DNA of 64,000 nt. Origin: Przewalskia tangutica (Eukaryota; Streptophyta; Magnoliopsida; Solanales; Solanaceae). The position numbers were made by a program, and so were the translations under genes. The stretch spans positions 15,183,368 to 15,247,367 of the forward strand of contig CM056721.1 in the NCBI GenBank assembly GCA_029844215.1, in the 5' to 3' direction. The notes under the pieces were generated by a model that saw only the letters and a program-made list of their open reading frames with translations, was not told where the DNA came from and made no database searches. Below, in pieces: positions 10,479 to 22,400 of this stretch (position 1 is its first letter; each line of letters opens with the position of its first letter).

Positions 10479-13400
10479 ATGCATTCGTCAATTTCTCTCT
10501 CGCTCTCTTCTTCATCCACGATCTGCAGATTGAACTCCTCCAATGCGAATGTCAATTCGCTGGCACCCCGATCACTTCGATTTTGCGGTCTTAGAAGAGA
10601 GGCTTGTGGATTCAAGTACTTTAATTCGTCTATTTCTAAGGCATCTAATGCTACGAGGCGTACTTGTTCCAACAGAATCGCGGCTTCTTTGGCTGGAAAT
10701 GGAGCTACTTCTAAGGGCTTTGATTATGATCTAGTTATTATTGGAGCTGGTGTTGGTGGTCATGGTGCTGCTCTTCATGCTGTCGAGAAGGTAAAACAAT
10801 TTTTGTGTCTTAGTACTAGCATACTGATGTTAGGCCACTAGTGTTATGCTCTGTTAAGTTGCTGAATTCTTCAGAGGATTTACGCTCAGCTGATTCCAAA
10901 TATTATCATTTGAATTTTAAGCTGCCTTGCTCTGTTTTCTATTGATATTACTCGTTTATCTGGCTTTCTCTGCTTCCTTTATTAATCCATATGCTTTGCT
11001 TTTTCTAGAACTAATATTTTCCACTCAGAAATAGAAGGAATTTTGGCTGGAAATAGGTTTGAACGTAGTTCCTGAATGAAGAATAATTTGTAGAAAACTG
11101 GATCTTTAAGTGTGGGCTTTAGGGAAGAAAGCGCAATGGAGAAAAATAAAATATAGAAATGTAATGCAAGAAAATGTAAATATAAACACAAATAATAATT
11201 ATTTGGACAAAAAAATATATAATTAAGCTGTATATGATGTTGTGCCTAAACCCATTAATGAAGGTGTACAGGCCTCAACACGTTGATGCCTACACTAAAG
11301 CGTCAATTAAGCAAAAAAGAGCACAAGCTGGACTTTACCGAGCTTTAGGACTTGAGCGCGCTTTAAATGAGCCTTTAACAACACTGGTGATGCTTATTGT
11401 AGAGTGAACTCCTATGAAACATCAATTTCACTTTTATAATTCTATGCAATTTAATTGTGAGATCGCCGAAGCCTGGATGGAATGAGAACTTAGGTTTAAC
11501 AGGATGGTTTAGTTTATTTTTTCACCTAATAGTGTGCATAATTACTTAAAATTCTTTGCAGGGCTTGAAAACTGCTATCATTGAAGGGGACGTAGTCGGA
11601 GGGACTTGTGTAAACAGGGGTTGTGTTCCTTCCAAAGCTCTTCTAGCTGTGAGTGGTCGCATGCGGGAGCTTCAAAATGAACACCATATGAAGTCTTTTG
11701 GTCTACAGGTATTTCTTGTTCCTGCTCCCAGAAGCCTAATGAACGACATATGGCGTCTTTTGATCTGCAGTTGTTTCTTATTCTTGTTCCTAGAAACCTG
11801 GTATATTTTCTGCAGTTGTTTCTTATTCTTGTTCCTAGAAACCTGGTATATTTAGGTTTTGACATGGGGTACTGATATAGCATATGTCAGGTGACATAAT
11901 TGTTTGACCATTTGGGTATTTTGTTGCATAATCACAACACTTAGACTTCATGAGGTAATTCAACATGGAATAGTTTAGGAGCAAAACTATGAAACACGGT
12001 ACTAACGTCCGAACTTCATATTGGCACAGGGTGTGATATGCCTGTTGGGCGATTTCCACGTGCTCACGCAAGTGTACGTATCGTTCACAAGTAGTATAGT
12101 CTGATAAGACCGAATATCGTCCTCAGAGACTGGTTTCTAATTACCGTTCATCTATTTTATGTTATCTATTTAGCAATCGATAATAGAGTTGGGTTTTTGT
12201 TTAACTACTAGAATAATTGCAAGAATTAACTAAACTATTGAATTAACTTAAATCGCTCCCATGCGTCGTAGAGTGACTCACCATCCACCTTGTAATAATT
12301 GTTTAACTCTCCCCTTAACTTTGTCGTCTCCCCTTAACTTTGCCGCTTTTGAAGGAGGGAAGAACTTTGCAAGAAAGTTTTGGGCTAGGTCCTGTCAGGT
12401 GGTGACGGAGTTGACAGGTAGTGAGTTTAACCAGCTCTTGGCTCTGTCCCTAAGTGAGAACGGGAAGAGCTTCAGTCTAATGGCATCGTCAGTAACACCA
12501 TTGTACTTGAAAGTGGCACACATCTCCAGAAAGTTGACAATGTGCATGTGGGGGTCTTCAGATGGCAATCCCCCAAACTGTACTGTGTTCTGGATCATGC
12601 TCAGGATGACTGGCTTGATCTCAAAGTTGTTTGTCCTACATTGGGAGCACGATGTACGTGCACCCAAGAACTCGCGTAACATAATCTCCCAAGCTTCTTT
12701 CTGCTGGGACCGGTATTGGCTCATCTACATGTTCAGGAACCTCGTTGTTTGCCCCATTCTGATTCGGTGGTTGGTTGTCCATGGTTACTGAATCAGCTAT
12801 CCTTTTATTATTTCGCCTGTTTTGCTTGCACGTTTTCTCCTTATTCGCATACACTAAATCCATGAAATAGACCAAAATCAACAAACAAATCAAGGCAATG
12901 AGGTTCTAACAATAAAAATAAATATAAAAGTAAAGCCAAAGTGGAAATAAAAATAGATGGTTCGATATTAGAAGTATGTCAGTCCCCGGCAACGGCGCCA
13001 AAAACTTGTTGGGCGATTTCCACGTGCTCACGCAAGTGTACGTATCGTTCACAAGTAGTATAGTCTGATAAGACTGAATATCGTCCTCAGAGACTGGTTT
13101 CTAATTACCGTTCATCTATTTTATGTTATCTATTTAGCAATCGATAATAGAGTTGGATTTTTGTTTAACTACTAGAATAATTGCAAGAATTAACTGAAAT
13201 ATTGAAGTTGTAATCAGTTATGAAGGAATTAGGGTTTCCAAAATCCTCGACTATCCACTCTATTCAATCCTTAATGCAATTAGAATGACTTCTTCTTCTA
13301 CGTTAAGATAGCGGTTAACTAGACTGTCTTATATTCCGATTAGGATATATAATCGCTCAACCCCAGTGCAGAACCCTTCTATATTTCTATGATAGAATTT

Positions 13401-16400
13401 ACCACATAGGAGCATTAAAAATAGTAACCTATAATGCTACACAAGTATCGGGGTACTTTTGTCCGCGATTTTAACCTATGTCTATTCAATTACAGCATAT
13501 CCAAATCTCTCCTCTCGGTTTTTGATTCGAAATCATATAGATTATGATAATTAGTGATCAATTAACTATCAAACATTCATACCAATTATTGAATAAATCT
13601 TAATCAAGTGAAGAAGAAATCAACTAATGCATTAAGTCATGAAATAGAGTTTCAAGCAATTCAAAGGAAAACCGTAATAAAGTGTTTAGCTCCTAGCCAT
13701 AGTCACACTAAGAACTAATACAATTCCAAACATAAACTGAATTAAAAAGAAAGAAAGAAAAGTGTTGTGAACTAAAGTCTCCAATTGTAGCTTCCAATCT
13801 TTGCCCTGTGATGTGTTGTGTGTTAGAATGACCCCCTCTCATAGAATAATCCCTAGGGCTTTTAGTATGTTGCAATTTTCGTCCCCTATGGACCCTTCTG
13901 CCCCTGGCCAAATTAATTTCGGATTCTCGATTTCCGTATCGGCGCCGCGGCCCTGCATGGCACCGCGGCGCCCAAAGTTCTATGGCTTCTCTGATGTTCA
14001 GCGCCATGCACACGCTCGCTTTCGTCCGGTCTTCACTGCCCTTTTTCGGCCTCGGATTCCTCCTTTTATGCCCATTTTTCATTCCTTTTCGCCATTTTAC
14101 CTTTTTGAACCGCTGTGACTCAAAAGAAAGAAAAACAAACCTAATACTATACTAAACACAACAAAAACGAGTAAAATACTAACTAAAAATGACTCAAAAA
14201 TCGTATACAAAATACGCTTAACAATGCCCCATAACTATTCCTACTATTATTTCGGAAGTATCTGTTAGAATAGGAATAGGAATAAGATTTGTATATATTA
14301 TCTTACATGGAAAATGATTGACATGTAATATCTATAAATAGCTCAATGTAATAATGTAGGTACAACAATTCAATAATAAATATCTTCTCCCACATTTTCT
14401 CACATGGTATGAGTGCAATTATGAGAAAAATATCGATGTGCATCATTCCGGCGACATTCAGGAGAAAGTTGTCCAAGCAAATAATCCTTTCTGCCAGTGT
14501 TTTTCAAAAATCAACACCGCTAGCGGGACCAAAATTTTCCGGCAAGCAAACCCCAATGAGCCTCGTCGAAAACTGGTCACCCACACGCCGTCGGAGTCGT
14601 TGTTCCCACGTTAGAGCCACGCGCCGGCGCGTGAACTTTATTGGGAAATTTATTTTTCCAGTGCCCCTGCATTCCGATCCTATCCATATAATATTTTTCT
14701 GATTTCGACCACTTTACTGTGGCCAGATCTGATTTTTCCGGCAACAGAAGCTGTCTTTTTCAGATTACGGCTATGATTTTGTTTTCTTCCAGATTCAGGC
14801 GTTATATATTTTCCAGATTTAGGCTACAATTTTTTTATTTCACGAGATGTCATTTGGATCTGATATTTTTGGCTCCAAAAACACTGGAATTGGAACTTCT
14901 AGCTCCATGATTACTTCTGAACCATTAATGGGAAGTTCAAACTATTTAGCTTGGGCTTCCTCGGTTGAGTTGTGGTGCAAGGGTCAAGGTGTTCAAGATC
15001 ATTTAACGCAAAAGACTATTATGGTTAATGAAAAAATAGAGGCTGGTGAGACAGAAAAGGCCAAAGCATAGTGGGAGAAGGTTGACGTTCAATTATGTAG
15101 TCTCCTGTGGCGATCTATTGATTCCAAGTTGATGCCCTTGTTTCGTTGCTTCCAGACATGTTACTCAGTTTGGGAAAAGGCTCGCGATTTATACACTAAT
15201 GATATATCTCGATTTTATGATGTGATATCTCGGATGACCAACTTAAAGAAACATGAATCAAATATGTCTACTTACTTGGGACGGTTACAGGCATTCATGG
15301 AGGAATTTGAGCAGTTGATGCCAGTCACTACGAATCTTGAAAAACAACAAGAGCAAAAACATATATTGTTTCTAGTTCTTACACTTATTGGACTTTCTAC
15401 TGACCTTGATTCGGCGCGTGATCAGATTTTGACTAGTTCTACGGTTTCTACAATTAATGAACTATTTTCTCGTTTGCTTCATATTGCTGCACCTCCTAAT
15501 CACACAGTGGTTCCATCACCAACTGTTGACTCCTTCTCGCATCTCACACCATAGAGAATCGAACATCTCAATCTATGGATAATCGACAAGGAGGAGGTCG
15601 TTTTTGAAAATTCCGGACTAAGTGTAGTTATTGTCATAGGTTTGGACACACTCGCGAAGTATGTCGTGCTCTACATGGATCACTACCCAATGATGTTCAG
15701 TGTATTCATTGTGATAAGTTTGGACACATTCGTGACATATGTCGTGTTATGCATGGTCACCCACCCAACAATGCTCATGTTGCTCAGATAGACACTACAG
15801 AAAATCCGAGGCTTTTATTTGATGGAGAATATAATGAGTACCTTCAGTATCGAGCAAGTAAGCAGACATCTCCACAAGTAGCCACGTATTCTCAGTCTAA
15901 TACTTTTATTGCAGGTAATTCCTTCGCTTGTGTTTCACAGTCTAGTATCCCTCCATCGTGGATCGTTGACTCAGGCGTTTCTGATCATATCTCTGGTAAC
16001 AAATTACTTTTGTCAAATATTATTTATTCACAGTCCATTCCTCCGGTTACTTTAGCCAATGGGATCCAAACAAAACCAAAAGGGGTTGGACGAGCTAATC
16101 CCCTATCTTATGTCGCTCTAAACTTTGTTCTTTATGTCCCTGATTGTCCTTTTAAACTTGCGTATGTCAGGTTTGACACGTGCCCTAAATTGTACCATAA
16201 TATTTCTTGATGATTCTTTTGTTATGCAGGACCGCAGTACGGGACATGTGATTGGTGCAGGATATGAATCACAAGATCTCTACTATCTTACCTCTCTTAA
16301 TTCCTCCACAACATGCTCCATTACAGATCCTCCAGAGTTAATCTATAAACGATTGGGACATCCGAGTATGTTCAAGCTACAAAAGATAGTGCCTAGTTTG

Positions 16401-19400
16401 TCTAGTCTGTCCAAATTAGATTGTGAGTCGTGTCAACTTGAGAAACACACTCGCACTACCTTTCCACGTAGTGCTGAGAGTTCTGCAGAGTCTATTGTTT
16501 TTATAGTTTATTATGATAATTGGAGTTCTAGTAGAGTCGGTTCACCTTTAGGATTTCGTTATTTTGTTAGTTTCATTGACGATTTTTCCAAATGTACTTG
16601 GTTATTCTTAATGAAAGATAGTTATAAGTTATTCTCTATATTCAAGAGTTTTTGTGTTGAAATACAAAATTAATTTGGTGTTTCATTTCGTACTTTTCGT
16701 GGTGATAATGCCTTAGAATACAAATTCTTCCATTTTCAACTGTTTATGACTCACAAAGGAATTATTCATCAAACATCTTATCCGTCCACCCCTCAGCAGA
16801 ACGGAAGAATAAGCATCTCATTGAGACTACTCGCACTCTTCTCATTGAATCTCATGTTCTGGTGCATTTTTGGGGCGATGCAGTCCTCACAGCTTGTCAT
16901 TTAATTAATTGAATGCCCTCATTTTCTATTCAGAATCAAATTCCAGTTTATCTTATTTACCTGCATTGGTCACTGCTTCTTTTTTTAGAATGTTTTATTA
17001 TGGCTTATTCGCTTTCGTTACTCTCATTTTCACACTGCTTTAAATTTCTTGTTTGAGTCTTACCGTTTCTCTTGATTTGCTTGTGCTTATGCTTTGTCTT
17101 AAGCCGAGGGTCTTTCGGAAACCTCTCTACTTACCAAGGTAAAGGAGTTAAGGTCTGCATACACTCTACCCACTCCAGACCCTACGTTGTGGTACTTCAC
17201 CGGGTATGTTATTGTTGTTGTAATCAGATTCTATATTCCATAGTATATCCTCAGTCATCTCTATATTCTCTTCCTCCTCGTGTTTTTGGGAGCATATGTT
17301 TTGTGCATAACCTAGCTCCGGGGATAGATAAATTCACCCATCGCTCTATTAAATGTGCCTTTCTTGGTTATTCTCGAGTTCAAAAGGGGTATCGTTGCTT
17401 CTCACCTGATCTCCGCCGATATCTTATGGTTGCCGATATCACATTTTTTAAGTCTCAACCTTACTTTAGGTCTCCTTCTGATCATCTCGATATCTCTGAG
17501 GTCTTACCTATACCTTAGGTTTTACCTACACCGACCTTTGAGGAATCTACAGTCATTTCTACATCTCCAGTCACAGTGCCACCACTTCTGACTTATCATT
17601 ATCGACCGCGTCCACCATTAGACCCAACATCAGGTCCAGATGATGCATGTCATGCATCAGACCATGCATCTACTGCGAACTTGTCTCCTCCTGATCAGTC
17701 AATTGCATTTCGGAAAGGTAAAAGGTCCACTCGTAATACTAACCCACATTATACTTTTTTAAGTTATCATCATTGTTGGTTGTCGTTGGGTTTATGCAGT
17801 CAAAGTTGATCCCTTGGTCCGGACGATCAAGTTGATCGGTTTAAGGCTCGCCTTGTTGCGAAGGGGTATACACAGATATTTGGGCTTGATTACAGTGATA
17901 CTTTCTCTCCCATAGCTAAAATGACATATGTTCGTATTTTTCTATCCATGGATGTTGTCCGCCATTGGCCTCTTTATCAGTTTGACATTAAAAGAATGTT
18001 TTTCTCCATAGTGATCTTGAGGAGAAAGTTTATATGGAGCAACCACCCGATTTTATTGCTCAGATGAGTCTAATCTAGTGTGTCAATCGCGTTGGTCACT
18101 TTATGGTATGAAATAGTCTTCTCGAGCCTGGTTTGGTAAATTCAGCACAGTAATTTAGGAGTTTGGTATGACTCGCAGTGAAGCAAATCATTCTTTGTTT
18201 TATCGACATTCTACTCCAGATATGAGTATTTATTTGGTGGTTTATGTTGATGGTATCGTTATAACTGGCATGTATCACTAATTTAAAGCAATAGCTCTTT
18301 CAGCATTTCCAGACTAAGGATCTCGGCAGACTGAAGTATTTTTTTAGTATTGAGGTTGCCCAATCCACGTCAGGTATTGTTATTTTGTAACGCAAGTATG
18401 CTTTAGACATTAGACATGAATGATGGGATGTAAACCCATTGACACTTCTATGGATCCAAATGCTAAACTCTTGCCAGGACAGGGGGAGCCACTCAGTGAT
18501 CCTGGAAGGTATAGGCGGTTGGTTGGTAAGTTGAATTATACTAGACCTGACATTTTGTTTCTTGTGAGTATTGTAAGTCAGTTTATGGATTCTCCATTTG
18601 CATTATGTGATATATTAAGTCAGCCCCAGGTAAAGGATTGCTTTTCGAAGATCGAGGCCATGAGCAGATCGTTTGATATACAGACGTTGATTACGTTGAT
18701 TATGCAGGATTACCAGAACGTTCTACATTCGGCTATTGTGTGTTAATAGGAGATAATTTGGTGTCCTGAAAGAGTAAGAAACAGAGTGTCGTTGCTCGAT
18801 CTAGTGCTGAATCAGAATATCGAGCAATGGCTAGTTTGGATTAAGCAGTTTCTCAGACAACTTGCTAGTTTGGATTAAGCAGTTGCTCAGAGAATTAAAA
18901 TTTGGAGAAATCAGTCAAATGGAACTTGGAACTTGTGTGTGATAACAAAGCGGCCCTTCATATTGCATCAAATCCAGTATTTCATGAGAGGACTAAGTAC
19001 ATTGAGATTGACTGTCATTTTGTCAGGAAAAAGATACTATCCGGAGATATTGTTACTAAATTTGTAAAGTCGAGTGATCATCTTACATATATTTTCGCCA
19101 AGTCACTCCACCGTCCTCGTATTACATACATCTGTAATAAGCTTGGTACATATGACTTGTATGCACTCGTTTGAGGGGAGCTTGAGGGGAGTGTTAGAAT
19201 AGGAATAGAAATAGGATTTGTATATAGTATCCTACATGGAAAAGGATTGAGCCCTAATATCTATAAATAGGGCTCAATCTAATAATGTAGATACAACAAT
19301 TCAATAATAAATATTTTCTCACAGTATTGAGTATCCTTATTGTGGCGATGATACCAGGAAATTGGGTGCATGGGGGATGGGGTCAACCATGATATTTTTT

Positions 19401-22400
19401 GAAAAAAAAGGCAATTTTAAACAAAAAGTGTGTTTTTGTTGACGAAGTTCGAGATGCTCCTATTGTTTCTGATGTATTTGATGCTTCGATATTATATCTT
19501 ATGATTTTTAATAAAGATTTTGGGTGACTTTAATTCATATCATATATTGTTTGAATTTATCCAACTGATAGAATGTGAGTTCTTACTTTTCGCTTTTGTT
19601 ACCGGCAGTTACTAGTTCTTTCTTATAATATCTTTAGAATGTAAACATATAATGAAAAATGTGAAAAGACTGCATATATCTTCGTACCGCAGTTCATATC
19701 TGATCCCCATATCTCAAAACTTTTTGTACTTGCATGTCATCATCGTACTGGGTACTATACTCGTATCTAACCCGTATTACACAGAGCACAAGTCAAAATT
19801 GGGAAGTCTGATTTATGTATTCCCCTAATATTTGAGAAATACAGAACATGATAATGGTTGTTTTCTACCTCTTTTTTTGGGTGTATATAGGGACACAATG
19901 ATTACTGAACTCCCATTGCGGTGACATTCATAAATCATTTAAAATCATGGATGTAGGAGTATAAGTAGATGAAATACTTCATGCATGAACTACAACAACC
20001 CCCTTTTTTCTGGTACCTATTTATTGTGTTTAAATGAACTTAGACTATACATTGTTTGTTAATTAAGTTGCGTGTAGAAAGGAAGCTCGAGGGTCCCCCT
20101 AATGTAGCTTTTAACTCAGGTCTTTCACACTTGTTTTTTAAGTCTTTCACTTATCTTTCATGTAAGGTTGCTGCTGCCGGATATGACAGACAGGGTGTTG
20201 CTGATCATGCAAATAATTTGGCCTCCAAGATTCGTAGTAATTTGACCAATTCAATGAAAGCCCTTGGTGTGGATATATTGACAGGTTTTGGGACAATTTT
20301 GGTATGTTTATCTTTTACAGAATACTATTACTTATCTACTAACCTCTTTTGTCTGTTACCAATTGGATTTGATAATAAAGTTTTTGTTATGCTTTTTCAG
20401 GGTGCACAAAAAGTCAAATATGGAGATACTGTAATAACCGCAAAAGATATAATAATTGCTACTGGTTCTGTCCCCTTGGTGCCCAAAGGCATTGAGGTTG
20501 ATGGTGAGTGATTTCCTCTTAATTATTATTGTGTGTGCACAGCGCAATACACGACTGAATTATCAAATTGCAAGTCTTTCTTATATATGCTATACTGTAG
20601 GTTGCAGCCTGCAGAATAGCTGGTATTACTAGATTGCTTCAGGATTATTGTCATAATACTCTTGACATCAGAGTTTTAAATTTTTCGGAACATCAATTGA
20701 TGGGATGAAGATTTTAAGATTTATTGAAGGTGGAAGTTCTATAGATCCAAATTTTATGCAATGAACTTGTTAGTAAGACTTGGTTTTACTATCTACTACT
20801 CTTGAGCATATACATTGGAAGCACTTTTTACGAAAGATTAGGTGCATGAACTTGTGAAGTAGCATATACAGTGCTTGAGATAAAAACTTTTTAGTAAGAC
20901 TTGGTTTTACTATCTACTACTCTTGAGCATATACATTGGAAGCACTTTTTACGAAAGATTAGGTGCAAAACTCCTAGACTTGTATGGCGGAACGGTTTGT
21001 TCACTCATTGTTCGGTAGCTCTATGGATGTGTCTGGCAATGCTCAATCGTCATCTGCACAAGTGATATATCATTACTTGACTGACATTGTAAAGATTGTT
21101 TTTCATCAAGATATGGAATTGATTTTTCTACAATTACTTGAGTTCATCTATGTTGAATTGCTGGTAGAGATTTTTAGATATGAGATACAGCACACACATA
21201 TATTTAACACAAGAAGCTATTAAGAAGACAAAAGAATCAGCATCCTCGTCAATAAAGAGAACAGAAGTAGTGTTAGATTTTGTCATGCCAAGTCATTCTC
21301 TTTCTCTTCTTGTCCAAAGCATCTATGACAATTATGTATATACAGCCCCAGGGCTTTAGTCTAGCGGTAAGAGATGTGGTATGTGTTGGGTTAGGCGAGC
21401 ACGGGTACGAACCCTACCCTGCTGGTCAAAAGCTTGGTATTTAAGTGGAGCAGGGTAGAGGATCATGCCCATTATCCACCGAGTTTCGAACTGTCCACCC
21501 CTAGCCCTCGGGGATTTCTCGTTATAAAAAAAATGTGTCTACATTTATGTTGAACTTGCTTCATTTAATAATATCGATGTTTGCTTCTGTAGGTAAGACA
21601 GTGATAACAAGTGATCATGCACTCAAATTGGAATTTGTACCCCAATGGATTGCTATTGTCGGAAGTGGTTACATTGGACTAGAATTCAGTGATGTATACA
21701 CGGCACTTGGGAGTGAGGTAAAGGCTATTATACTTTCTGCAAGACTGTATCTGTAGCAACAGAACATTAATCTTTTCTTTCATAATCTGTCTTTCTATGC
21801 TGACCACTGGATAACTTCGCAGGTTACCTTTGTTGAGGCTTTAGATCAGCTCATGCCAGGCTTTGATCCTGAGATTGGGAAATTGGCACAGCGAGTCCTC
21901 ATAAATCCTCGAAAGATTGATTATCATACAGGTGTATTTGCAAGCAAGGTAGTATATGCAAATATTAGCCTGAATCCCGATGTGCCAACCAGTTATCTGA
22001 TTTTTGTTGCGCCTTCTTCAGATAACTCCAGCAAAGGATGGAAAACCAGTGACTATTGAGCTTATTGATGCAAAGACTAAGGAACTGAAGGATACATTGG
22101 AAGTAAGTTGTAGCTTTTTTCTAGAGGAGTTTAACATTGTTATTTTCAGCTCAAGCTTTTGGATGGAAGCTTTATCCTTTTGGTCTCCGATCATGGTTAT
22201 TGGTTAAGGTCATAACTCTTAAATCATATCCAACAATAAACAAATTAATTAATTTTAAATCTTTGGATTGTAAAAGTACCTTCATTGAGTATTTGTACGA
22301 CATCAAAGGTCTCATTCATCATTTAAGTTTTATCATTGTTGGACTTACCTGTTTATTGGGGAAAATACCACTGGTGGATTGATATGTCGTATAGGTACTT

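Larger units (their letters stand above)
12043..14223 (-). mobile_element. internally deleted Ty3-gypsy (Athila/Tat-like) retrotransposon
   Basis: It lies in LPD intron 2, opposite to the gene. The ends TGTTGGGCG..CTTAACA are flanked by the perfect 5-bp target duplication ATGCC (12038-12042 and 14224-14228). The full LTR is 13007-14223. On the minus strand it is followed by TTTTTGGCGCCGTTGCCGGG, the primer-binding region known from Athila/Tat elements. The second LTR keeps only its last ~200 bp (12043-12242). Only part of gag remains between them; the rest of the LTR and all of pol are deleted. Confidence 0.88.
14263..19323 (+). mobile_element. full-length but dead Ty1-copia element in LPD intron 2
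   Basis: Short LTRs (14263-14404 and 19192-19323) flank a 4.8-kb interior. The primer-binding site TGGTATGAGTGC follows the 5' LTR; the usual initiator-Met form is TGGTATCAGAGC. A purine tract TTGAGGGGAG precedes the 3' LTR. The flanks are GTATC and GTATT, a 5-bp target duplication with one change. It starts only 39 bp past the gypsy element's end and lies in the same direction as the host gene. Confidence 0.88.

Noticed and set aside
12261..12791. 176-codon plus-strand frame
   Set aside because: Antisense of the gypsy gag, whose minus-strand reading has clear gag motifs.
13708..14118. Overlapping frames on both strands of >100 codons
   Set aside because: They lie inside the gypsy LTR, in its GC-richer part; no protein family recognised.
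20056..20166. Reading continued upstream of LPD exon 3
   Set aside because: An open frame crosses the acceptor at 20165-20166, but the residues before VAAAGYDRQG do not match the LPD family; it is intron.
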